Notes under the pieces: model-generated | Seen by the model: the letters and a program-made list of their open reading frames with translations, nothing else | What the model was told of the DNA's origin: nothing | Databases searched by the model: none | Source: Symsagittifera roscoffensis | Taxonomy: Eukaryota > Xenacoelomorpha > Acoela > Convolutidae | Direction of reading: 5' to 3' | DNA: 64,000 bases | Assembly (NCBI RefSeq): GCF_963678635.1 | Contig: NC_087070.1 | Location: 31,597,704 to 31,661,703 of the forward strand | Shown here: positions 11,303-21,500 of the stretch, in pieces | How positions within the stretch are numbered: position 1 is the stretch's first letter | Layout: each line of letters opens with the position of its first letter | Translations under genes and position numbers: made by a program

Positions 11303-11720
11303 AAGGGCAGTCAGAATATTCAGTATTTATCTTTATACGAGCGCTCTTGGAAAAAACTTACGGACTATTTGTGTTCTGGGTAAATTTTTTCTCCAGACAA
11401 TTTTTGACTTTTTACCTAGCCAATTGTGGCGGAATTGTTAAAATATCTGATAGTTGATTGTATTTTGAGCTCAAGTTGAAAAAAAATTCACATGAAGATT
11501 TTTTGTGAAATTATGGTGTTATTAAATTACCCAACTTGGCCAATTTGGTATATTGAGCCGTCAATATATTCCATTCTATAATGCATAAGCGGAAAATTAT
11601 TCCCCCGTAAAAAAGTGTTCCAAATTGATCGATGCAATTTATTATAACAAAAATTAACACTTTTCCTTTTTTTGAAAAATTCTGCAGTTTTTCAATCTTT
11701 GCCTCGATGCGAGCAGTCAT
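11303..11720 (+). repeat. Diverged R1 copy
   Basis: The R1 tail motif (GGGCAGTCAGAATATTCAG...ATACGAGCGCTCTTGG) is followed directly by R1 head blocks (ACGGACTATTTGTG, TTTTTACCTAGCCAATTGTGG, ATAATGCATAAGCGG). The order tail then head suggests the remains of two R1 copies in tandem. Short ORFs here are not convincing. Confidence 0.6.
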
Positions 11721-13348
11721 GATGTTTTGGAGAAATTATGACTGTAACCAGTCAAATGGTCAAGGTCAAGCAAGAACCAATCAACAACTTTATCTAACAC
11801 CATTGTCAATTTGAGTCCCTGAATCAGCAGTGGGATGAAATAAATTTTGGGCGATGGATTATCACTTAACCGAGAACAATCAAAAAAATTAGTTGACATT
11901 TATGATGGCTCCTTGAGCTTTCAGCATGGAAAGCAGTTATCTTGTATTTTACCTGATGGCGTTTGCAGTAATTAGGCTCTTCAGGATTATTAATCTGCAG
12001 TGATATGACTTGAGTTAGATAAATATCAGAATAAAAATCTAAGCCCGAGATTCGGAAAGAGAATTTGATATTCCATCATCAGGTTTTGAAAATTTCAAAA
12101 GTGAGAAAACAAAGAAAAGGCAAATTTGAAGAAAACTTAAGTACAAAATTGAACTTAAAGTTAAGCAAAGGTTTGCTTGTGTTAGGACTATTTAGGTTTG
12201 GCGCAAACTTTTTTTGATGAACTTTTCTTCTGACTTGAAAGACAGTGGCAGAAGAGATGCTTTTTTTTCAGGCAATTTTTTTACTCATATTTAACAAAGT
12301 TTAATCCGACAAAGTTTGTTCATAGCTTTCAAATCATATTGATATCTTGTGCTAAAAAAACTCTTTATTAGCGACCATTTTTGTACACTTTTGAATAATT
12401 GAAAAAAGCAGGTTTATTGAAACAAAATTTACGATATAACTCAGGTTTTTCTCTCAGGTTTTGCAGATTAGGTGGCGATTTCATTTGGCTTAGAAATCAA
12501 CGCATTGAATTGAATTGAAGAAGACTTGATTTCAACACTGCGTTACTACAGTGCTGATTTAGATAAACAAGACACAACAAACATCATTTGAAATTTAAAT
12601 ATCATTTAAAAATTCTGTATAAGAGATTATATTTTTGATTGATAGCCAATAAAAGGCGATGTTCACTATACCAAAATCAAAATCACGGGCTAAAAAAAGT
12701 TACAATGAAAAATTTATTTTTCTAGAAATTTGTTGGGTTCTGTTTGGGCCTTCTTTTGATACAACTTCGTCATCAGTTACCTTTGTAGATTCAGCGTAAC
12801 TCTTGATTAATTAAAAACAGTCAAAATGATCCAGTTGTGGCTATAGTTTTAGCTGAGAATTTTCGGGGGAAAACTGCACCATTGTAATTCTGGTGAAACT
12901 CTAAGCAATTTTTGTTCTCTTTTTCTTGTCTAATATTAACCCAATTTGAGAATACCTTCAAACTGTGTTCATATTGTCCGGACAATTTAAAGATTATTGC
13001 TTTGCAGCAATGAGCATTCTTAAATTTTTCTGACATTGTTTTAATATTTTTGCAAGCAAACGCTTGAAATATAAGAATTGGACTTACAAAGCAAAAAAAA
13101 ACTCTTTTTTTACCTAACCACTACTTTTTTGCGGTAATTTTTGACCTTTTGTCTTATACGATAATCTTAATTATAACCTCAACAGTAGACATTGAAGATC
13201 TTGAAGTGAAAAAAACTAAATAAGGTTCTAATTTATTTGTTAAATTGTACACACAGTGTTCTCGAGCAAATTTTAACAAAAACATTTCAAAACAGAAATT
13301 TCAAAAACTTTTTTCAGAGCAAAATTGGAAGTTAGAATATTCACTTGC
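11721..13348. other. Non-coding AT-rich spacer, nothing recognised
   Basis: Short open frames occur on both strands (for example 12821-13036 minus), but none shows protein-like composition, splice context or a known domain. Confidence 0.5.
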
Positions 13349-13514
13349 CTGATTGAGATGAACCTTGAGCTGATCCCTCTTCCTCCCTCGGCTTTTCCTG
13401 AATCTTGGTGTTTTTCTCTTTGTCGTCTTCTTTGAGGCAAATGTCGCTTGCTGCTTTTTTGGACGCCTGATGACGTCGGTAGTTGTCTGTCCGTTCTTGC
13501 ATCTGGCTGCTGGC
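13349..13514 (-). CDS. Candidate internal exon of an unknown host gene
   Basis: A 166-nt block clearly less AT-rich than its surroundings. On the minus strand it is preceded by an acceptor (AATCACAG|GCC at 13514/13515) and followed by AATCAG|GCAAGT at 13349/13348, a good match to the minor GC-AG donor class. More than one frame is open. One gives a charged Lys/Glu/Ser-rich segment (including KEDDKEKNTKIQEK), another a Lys/Arg-rich one. No domain is recognisable and no partner exon was found nearby. It could be a real exon of a disordered protein or a chance GC island between splice-like motifs. Confidence 0.35.
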
Positions 13515-14435
13515 CTGTGATTAAATTTCAATTATTCGAACTACGAAGGTTTTTTTTCGTGAATTTCCAGAGATTCTTTAAAGAGGGGAAATGTTTTCTT
13601 CAGTTAGTTTTTTAGTTCAGGGTTTCTTTAAAGAGGGGAATTGTTTTTTTAGTTCATTTTTAATTCTCTAGTAAGCTCTATGATTATAAAAAATAGTTCT
13701 CTGCAAAATAACTCTGGTTATAAAAACCCATGGGGTTGATAACCGAAAAGGTTTGACACAAAAAGTGTATTAAATGAAGCTTTTTTGTGAAGAGATTTCA
13801 AATTATTGAGAAGTAGAACCAATCCCTTGATCAAAAGTTTGCTTTTTTACGCATTCAGCAGACCGTTTTTCACATAGGAATGACGGGCCAGCGCGCTTAA
13901 TTCGTTTTCTGAGCGCCATACAGGAGAAATTAAATGAATTTCAAAATTGATAGCATTTCCCATAATTATACAAAATTTGTCAGAAATAAGAATAAATATA
14001 AAATTTGATTTTAGTGCCTCAACTTTTGCAATGTACGATACAAAGTTTCAGCCAGGATGGTTATTACGCTCCGATCATTTTAAATTTTCTGCATGAAAAA
14101 AATACTTTTCTAATACTGCTGCTCAATAATTTTACAATGTATTCACTTGATGCAGTACTTCAAATGTAAATAGGAAGATTTTTTTAAATTTTGAAATGTT
14201 CATGAATTGATACTGTTCTTGAATTGGGTCAAGCTGTTCACTTAAAGTTTCGGCCTTCAACATCGAGCCCAGTTACAATTGACTGAAAAATAAACGTTGA
14301 GACAAGGTGGGACAATTAAAAGTTGGGGACAGAGAAGAATTAAGTCGGAAAAAAATTCAAACATTTTGAAATACTGTCAAACACGGTTAGTTAGGCCTTG
14401 GGAATGGTCGAAATGGTATTCATAGATGGTCTTCT
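13515..14435. other. Non-coding spacer with a short duplication
   Basis: No gene seen. At 13572-13670 a ~50-bp unit containing TTCTTTAAAGAGGGGAA is tandemly duplicated. The rest is unremarkable AT-rich sequence. Confidence 0.5.
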
Positions 14436-15925
14436 CCGCACTGACGAAAAAGGATTACGATCAATTTTAGCGTGAAAAAAACTTGTAGACTAAATTGAGA
14501 TCGAATTTAGCAAGAAAAATGTATGAAGATTAAATAAAAAGATTAAAACAATTTGGATCAGTTTAAAATCGAAATTAACTGCTCATAAATTCCAGCCAAA
14601 AAAAACAGATCCAATTTCAATTGTAATTGATTTAAATCCCTTTTTCCAGTATTAAGTTGTTTTCGTTTTTATAGGGATGAAAACTGACTTAAATTGGAGT
14701 TTTTTATTTTGTTTGTTTTGAGTTTGTGTTGCATTTATTCGTTGCTAACCATTTTAATTTTTAAATACATTGCGTCTAGTAATATAATGAAAAGAATGAT
14801 TTAGACTGGTTTAGTTTGCCATATGATCTATACCGACTATTTTCCTGATTGTTCCGACTTTCGATACGAAAGTAACGGAATATTTGTGCTCGGGGTGGGT
14901 TTTTTTTTTCTTCAGACAAATTTCGACTTTTTAACTAGCAATTGTTGACGGAATTTTTTAAATATCATTCGAAAGCTATTGTTGTCCTGAGCTTAAATTT
15001 GAAAAGATATTTCACCTGTGATCATTTTTTGTAAAGTTATGAGGGTTTAAAGGTTGCCATTTTGACCAATTTAGGACAATTAACACGCGATATAATTCGC
15101 GCTATTAACGCGTAAGCGGAGATTTAATCCGTCCTAGAAATCGTTCCAAATTGGTTGAAAGAAGCTTATTTGCCATAATTGATTTGTTACAAGGAGCGGA
15201 ATCTATTGTTTTGTACTTTATATGGCGTGTGGGGGCATGATTTTCATAGAAAAATTTTCAAATTTTAGAAAAAAGTTTTTCATTTTCTTTTGTTTCATTT
15301 ATTTTTTTTAAGTTGTTTATGTTATAACTGCTCCATAAACATTAAAAGGCAGTCGGAAATTTCAGGGCTTCGCCCTGATACGAGCAGTCTTGTTTTTTAT
15401 TTAGGATTGTGCTCAAAATCTGGCTCACATTGATTTTTTCTACGATTTCATAGGAAACTGTTGAGCTCAAAATCTGATTTTCATTGATCATTTTTTTTAC
15501 CTAGGTTTTTGCTCGAAATTTTATTTACGATGACGATTTTATACAATTTGATTGCATAAAAGTTTAAAATCGGGTTTATTTTGACCAGTTTTTTTATTTG
15601 TTTCATAGATTTTTGCTTAAATCAACTTGAAATAGGATTTAAGACATTAAAAATGAACTTCTCATGGGTTTTTTTAAATGGATTTAAATGGACTTTAGTG
15701 AATTTCGGATGGACTTTAGTGAGTCGGAAGATCCATCCAAATCGATTTAAATGGATTGTTTTTGGACACTTAAATTGATCAAATGTTTTCAGAACAGATC
15801 GATTTAAATTCATTTCAAAAACCATTTCAGTTCCTAAATTGTACAATGTTAATCGGTCTGGATCGATTTAAAATCAATTGAAAATATCAAATTGAGTTAA
15901 TCCAAAACCATTTTTGTCAGTGCGG
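14436..15925. mobile_element. Non-autonomous TIR element (~1.49 kb) with nested R1
   Basis: The left end CCGCACTGACGAAAAAGG (14436-14453) is matched by its near-perfect inverse at 15908-15925, giving 18-bp terminal inverted repeats with two mismatches. Short palindromic blocks around ATTTAAATCGATTT repeat inside, mostly near the right end. A full R1 copy lies in the middle (14849-15396) as a later insertion. No transposase frame is present. No clear target-site duplication was found. Confidence 0.6.
14849..15396 (+). repeat. Interspersed repeat R1, copy 3 (~548 bp)
   Basis: Near-identical head, body and hairpin tail to the copy at 7311, same orientation, inserted within a larger TIR element. 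Confidence 0.85.
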
Positions 15926-16449
15926 GCGCACTTTGTACAATATTTTTTGCAAATGTCGACGCTTGGTTTCAAAATTTTAATGCAATTTGCGAAACAGAGT
16001 GTTCATAAAACGAACTGAAATTAACTTTTGATAAACAGTTTCACTGATATACTTCCCGAAAACGATGAGATTTTGTAACTTAGATTTTCAGCAAATGTAT
16101 GATTTGCCAAAACTATTTTGTAGTCCTCGGTTCGAAAAACTTTGTGCACATTTTGGTCTAGAAAGACGACACTTGCCAAGACAAACCATGAGTTGACAGC
16201 AGTGAAATGCAGTTATCATCATTAGACCGGCCTGAAACTAAATTTAGGAGAAAAGTAAAAAAAAACTCCTTCTCAAACTTTTCATGTGAATTCAAAAAAT
16301 TATAGTAGCTCTAAAAATTGATCATTTTCAGTTTCACATAACCAGTGAAGTCAAGCAGACATTGAATTTCAAAAGCGGCATTGAAAAGAATCAAAGGTTT
16401 GTTCAGCTACTCTTTCATTTGTTTCGAGAGTTATTGTACGGGCGTGGGT
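15926..16449. other. Left flank of the complete LTR element, nothing recognised
   Basis: AT-rich sequence without a supported gene, repeat or RNA. Confidence 0.5.
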
Positions 16450-16453
16450 GAAG
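16450..16453. repeat. Target-site duplication, left (GAAG)
   Basis: GAAG directly precedes the 5' LTR, and the same four bases directly follow the 3' LTR at 35371-35374. A 4-bp duplication fits Ty3/gypsy-type integrases. Confidence 0.8.
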
Positions 16454-16861
16454 TGGAACCTGATCTAAACTACATTTTATGATTGGATAAATTAAATGTT
16501 TTACCAATGTAAAGTATTTAATATTAACCAATCATGATCCATCTAACTAACAACCCACTTATTTGTAAGTGCTGAAGTTACTTGTAATTTCAGCACCAGA
16601 GAGATTTGAATTTAACTTAGAAATTAGTTGGACTCTCCCGAGCACTTCAGCAGCCGCAATAAACCAGTATACCCTAGATCTATTGAGCCTAGCAGAGACT
16701 AGTTAAACAACCTGAGACTAGATAGTATAAGAGTAAGATTAGGATCGGTATTAGACTAAGAAGTTGCACGAATCTATCCGGCCGAAAATAAGATAGCGTG
16801 ACGAGCAGACGGTGTACCCTATCCGAAATTACTCTATGAGTTACACTTCGGTCCTAACTCA
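16454..16861 (+). repeat. 5' LTR (408 bp)
   Basis: Begins TGGAACC and ends CTAACTCA. No difference from the 3' LTR at 34963-35370 was seen. It holds the inverted repeat GTGCTGAA (16569-16576) / TTCAGCAC (16589-16596) and a poly(A) hexamer AATAAA at 16658-16663. I could not fix the U3/R/U5 borders. Confidence 0.96.
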
Positions 16862-16863
16862 TC

Positions 16864-16880
16864 TGGTGCGACCATAAGTC
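16864..16880 (+). promoter_or_regulatory. Primer-binding site
   Basis: TGGTGCGACCATAAGTC starts two bases after the 5' LTR, the usual place for the complement of a tRNA 3' end. The tRNA could not be identified. The downstream CTCGAACAAG resembles a T-loop complement, but the pairing expected for a T arm is poor. Confidence 0.65.
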
Positions 16881-16949
16881 TCGAACAAGACCTTAATAGA
16901 TTAGAATTAACCAAAATAGATTAGAAATTAGACAAAAACATTTACAAAA

Positions 16950-17183
16950 ATGTTATACGACAATAATTTAATCGAAATGTCTCTACGACTCAATAGATCA
17001 GAGCCAATATTCCGAACCATAACAGAACTACCCGGAATTGGAAGAAGACCTCGAACCAAAGACGACATACGACAAAGTAGAAACTTGCCGTATAGTTATA
17101 TGATAGTTCGGCAAAAGCCAGAACAAACTTTTATATTTCGAATACTACTTGCAATGAATTTAGATTTCCATTTGCAAACATAA
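16950..17183 (+). CDS. Leader ORF of 77 codons
   Basis: First ORF of the element RNA, in the leader between the primer-binding site and the hairpin repeats. The translation is identical to that of copy 1. It has a basic centre (RRPRTKDDIRQSR), no signal peptide or known domain, and a moderate start context (AAAAATGT). It could encode a small accessory peptide or act as an upstream ORF. Long leaders with several ORFs occur in other retroelements, but nothing in the sequence decides between these. Confidence 0.4.
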   Translation: MLYDNNLIEMSLRLNRSEPIFRTITELPGIGRRPRTKDDIRQSRNLPYSYMIVRQKPEQTFIFRILLAMNLDFHLQT

Positions 17184-18115
17184 AACCTTGAAGTTACTCT
17201 TCAAAATCATTTCAGGCGCTAAACAAATTTATTAATATACAATAACGATTGATAAAAAGATCTAAGATCGTTTTCCTAAAACTCTGCAGTATTATACAAA
17301 AAATGTTTGAAAAATATTTATTGAAAAATAAAAATAAAAATTAGTAGCATGACAATAAATGGTTAGTAATCATAAATCATCCTGTTGTTCCAGCTTCATC
17401 ATCTAAAACATAACAGCAATCATAAACCCACTAATATCATCAAAACACTAAATCTTTCCTTTACACACATTTAAAATTTTATTAAAACTTAAATTCACTT
17501 AATTTTAAAACCAGATCATCAAGGCTTATCCTTGGATCTTAAATCATTTTCTACTTAATTAAATTTCAAATTTGATCATCAAGGCTTATCCTTGGATCAA
17601 ACAGAACAACTTTGTTCTCCCCCACCCACTTAATTAGTGTCTAACGACCTCAAACGTCGATTCACTACCCAACCTTTTCTAAAGACCTAAGACTAATAGA
17701 AATTTTTAAACAAAACTAATCATTCAAATTAGGATAAACAGTGAAGAACTTCGGTTATTCATCCTTCACTTGACCCCCCCTCTTACCAGACCCAGGATAA
17801 ATCTTAGACTTAGTAAGTTTAAAATAGTATCTAACGAACTACTCGCGTTCTAATTATACCTGAACCTTGTGGATCGATTTACTATTCTCCAACCCTTGAA
17901 CACAATCACTACCCCTAAGTAAGATTAAGTAAGTTAACACCTTAACTTATACTAGCCACGAGAAAGTAAAAAATCATTCTTCGGAATCGATATACTTTTC
18001 TCTCCAACCCTGAACAAACAGACCCAGGTTAAGCTAACCAAAAAATCGTAAGAACTAACAGTTTAGGAAAATAGAAGTCACTTAACAACCTTTTGCATCC
18101 GTCATTCTAAACCTT
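17184..18115 (+). other. Untranslated leader
   Basis: About 0.9 kb between the two leader ORFs. No ORF is supported in it. It contains the tandem hairpin repeats listed separately and a C-rich run near 17775. It is closely matched by copy 1 at 5381-6311, so it is a normal part of the element. Packaging, dimerisation or ribosome-entry functions are possible but not shown. Confidence 0.6.
17514..17598 (+). repeat. Tandem RNA-hairpin repeats in the leader
   Basis: A 25-bp unit occurs perfectly twice, at 17514-17538 and 17574-17598, 60 bp apart. Each folds through CAAGG-CTTAT-CCTTG (5 bp stem plus a possible G-U pair, 5-nt loop). The same pair with the same spacing is in copy 1. Twin hairpins in a leader resemble packaging or dimerisation signals of retroviral RNAs; that role is inferred. 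Confidence 0.6.
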
Positions 18116-18583
18116 ATGTCATTTAAAAACCTAGGAAATAAACAAACAATCGTTTTACACAATTGTGAAATAGATAACAAAAAATACGACCTTGTAATCA
18201 CACCTCATACACAAACAGTTGGATACATTCGAACAAAACGACAAACACTAAAAAGAAAAATAATAACGAAACAAAGACAAATAACACGAAAAAGATTTTC
18301 AAAAAATCGAAACGCATTTTCAGAATCAGAAACCAACAGTTTAGACGAACTTTACAAACTAAAAGAATCAATAGATAAAAATTGCCCAATTCACGATCAA
18401 TTATATTTCTCTGACTCAGAAACAACTTCAAATTCATCACAAAGAGGAAAAAGAAGAATAAAAAAGCAGTACAAACACAAACCAGTACATTTATACAATT
18501 GGAATCAACCAATTCGACACATTAATAATTACATATTAACAGTAATCGAACGAAAAAATGAGTTCAACGCACACCCCAGGTGA
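18116..18583 (+). CDS. Leader ORF of 155 codons overlapping gag start
   Basis: Directly upstream of gag and overlapping its first 26 nt in another frame. Residues ~39-65 are very basic (RTKRQTLKRKIITKQR), then two acidic serine-rich runs (SESETNS, SDSETTS), then a second basic block. It has no membrane segment and no zinc motif, and I do not recognise the family. The basic/acidic layout is compatible with an RNA-binding regulator like those of complex retroviruses, by analogy only. The overlap with the gag AUG suggests leaky scanning or reinitiation between the two. It matches copy 1 apart from one Lys/Arg change. Confidence 0.5.
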   Translation: MSFKNLGNKQTIVLHNCEIDNKKYDLVITPHTQTVGYIRTKRQTLKRKIITKQRQITRKRFSKNRNAFSESETNSLDELYKLKESIDKNCPIHDQLYFSDSETTSNSSQRGKRRIKKQYKHKPVHLYNWNQPIRHINNYILTVIERKNEFNAHPR

Positions 18584-21500
18584 AGAAACTCCAGATGATG
18601 ATGAAATCTTTCCTTTTATAGTAGACGCAGATACTGATAGAGGACAACACATATTTTGTCAAAATTTACTCGTAAATTTATTTGAACCCGGAATCAGTCC
18701 ATGTAAAACAGAGTTCCCCGATGTAAAAATCAAAAGACAAATCATAGATCACTATCTAAAAGATATATGCAACATAACACAACAGTATGGAATCTACTCC
18801 ATAGAATTTACCTCACCAAACCATAATAATAGAAAATATACAATTCAAACAGACGACCTTGATTTAGAATTTTCAAAAGTTTTTTCAGAATATATAAAAA
18901 GCATCCAATACCATAACTCACAAAGAGCAAACTCCATATTCACCAATGAAGTTTTCGCAATAATATATAGTTATATTTCGATATTAGAGAACGAAATCCC
19001 AATAACAAATGTCTCACCGACAGAAACATCTAAACATTTAAGAGTACGACATGAAATCACACTACTCTCTAGTTATTTAAACATCATTAAAGAAAATTTC
19101 ACGAAAGACGACGTTTCACAACATACAAAACACGATCTACAAAAAATTTTGGCATGGTTCATAATAGATTATTTCACACACAATATTGATTTAATTGCAC
19201 AAGCAAGAAAAAATTTTAGACCCCAAAATTCGAACGATGATACCGCTATCACAGAACAATCAGATTATGTTTGGGACCCCGAATGGTCTCATCCCGCATT
19301 TATAAGCTTTCCACAATCAATCTCAAGTCAAGCAATAGGTACAATATCTTACATAAGAGATTATGTAAGAGTAATACCATTAACAATTGATGCAACACCA
19401 TTAAACTATAATACATTTTTACCCGATACACAAAATAATAGTTTAAACTCTACAGTTATACACAATGAAAACCTCAATGGAACTAGGAATCTTACTCAAC
19501 AAGATATCCAGACACCATCACACTTCATAAATGAAGAAATTGTACACACAACAACTACACAACAAAGTATTTCACCAATACGCCCAAATTTAACAACACC
19601 AAGAAATACAAATCCTTCACAAACACAGGTAACCTTACAATCAACCGTTAAACCTTCGGTTGCCCCTAAATATTCACATATGGATTACCAAACATACAGA
19701 CCCATGACAATACCACCAAAAACACACAAAACATTCACTAGAAACAACTTTGCAGACCATAATTATAATTATACACATCCATCAAAAACATATAATCAAC
19801 CACAAAGAAATTTTAACCAATATACAAGATCTCGAAATTGGGATAACCCAATGGCCCAACCTAATTCAACAAATTTCCAAACAAATCCTCCACGGGATCA
19901 CAGTGAAAATTACCCATTTTTTCAACAAAATAAAAATAAAAAACAGACATCTTATCAAATGGATTATTTATCCTCAGATGATGATTTCTTACAACCAGAT
20001 ATATTTGCACAAAATACTCAAGAATATCGTAGACAAGGAATACAGAGAACACGTACAAATCATAGAAATTTTTCTCCACAACCAATAGATGCACAAAATC
20101 AACAACCAATTCAACAACAAAATCCAATTAATACACAATCTTTTCAACCAATTCAACAACAAAATCCAATGACTGCACACTCGTATCAACCATCACAAAT
20201 GCAAAATGAAATACCACTCCCATATTATCTCCAACAACATGAGATAACAAGAAACCAACTTTCAAATTTTTCTCAAATGCCAAATGCAGCAGAATCATTA
20301 CAAATGACAATGAATCCATACCTTATGGGTGGATCATCAATTACATCAAACAAACCTTTAATGGTTTTCACAGGAACAGACCCTGAATATTCTGTAGAAG
20401 ATTATTTAAATGCAGTAACAGCAAACCTGATTTTAAATATTGGACCTGAACCAATAAATACGCCACTACATCAAAATTGGATACATCGACGCACAGCGTT
20501 AATACAAACAACCTTAGATGGCGCAGCCCAAAAATGGTTTTCAGTACTACCTCTAGAAATAAAATCAAACTGGAAAAGATTTACACAAGAATTTTCAAAA
20601 ATGTTTGACTCCGAAAGAAACAAACAACAACAAAGAGTTTTATGTAATGAAATTCGCAGATTACCAAACGAAACCATCAAGCAAATAGCAGTACGAATCG
20701 AAACACTAGTTCGAAAAGCATATTCATTAAATACACATGACTATAAAAACACAAAGATGACAGAAATCTTAATGATGACCTTAACACCACAATTAAGGAA
20801 AATAGCAATAAAAAAGAGAGCATCACATCCTTCTTCAATTCGAGAACCCGATTTAGATTTTCGAAAACTAGTAGACAAATTAGAACAAGCAGAAATCACG
20901 ATGAAACTAGAAGAAACGGAAAATCTGAAATTACAATACGTTAACAGAATTGAAACGACTCCCACTAATATTAATAATATACAGGAATCAGAGACAGACC
21001 TCGTTGAAAAAATCACTGAAATACTCAATATCTACGAAAAGAACCCAAACTTTAAAGGCAAACCATCTTTCAAAAAATGGTGTAATTATTGCCGACGATA
21101 CGGACATAGTATTTCCGAATGTAGACAAAAACAGCAAGATAATCAAAATAAACCTCAAAAATATAAAGAACCAAATAAATCATTCTATCAATACATGAAA
21201 AAAGATCAAAATCTACCGAACAAAACAGTCCACAGCAATAACAGTTCAGGAAAACCACTCCCGAACAATACAAATTATACAAGAAATCAATCACCATATA
21301 ACTCAAGTTATAGAGGAAGATCACCAGAACGAAGAAACACGAATAGTTCATCACAAAATCACTACAATAGACCAAATAGTCGAAATAACTACTCCAGATC
21401 AAACTCAAATACACAACGATTTGTTTCTAGATCTAATTCCCAACCAAGAAATAACTACTATCCAAACAACCAATCACGAAATTCATCATACAATAGGAAT

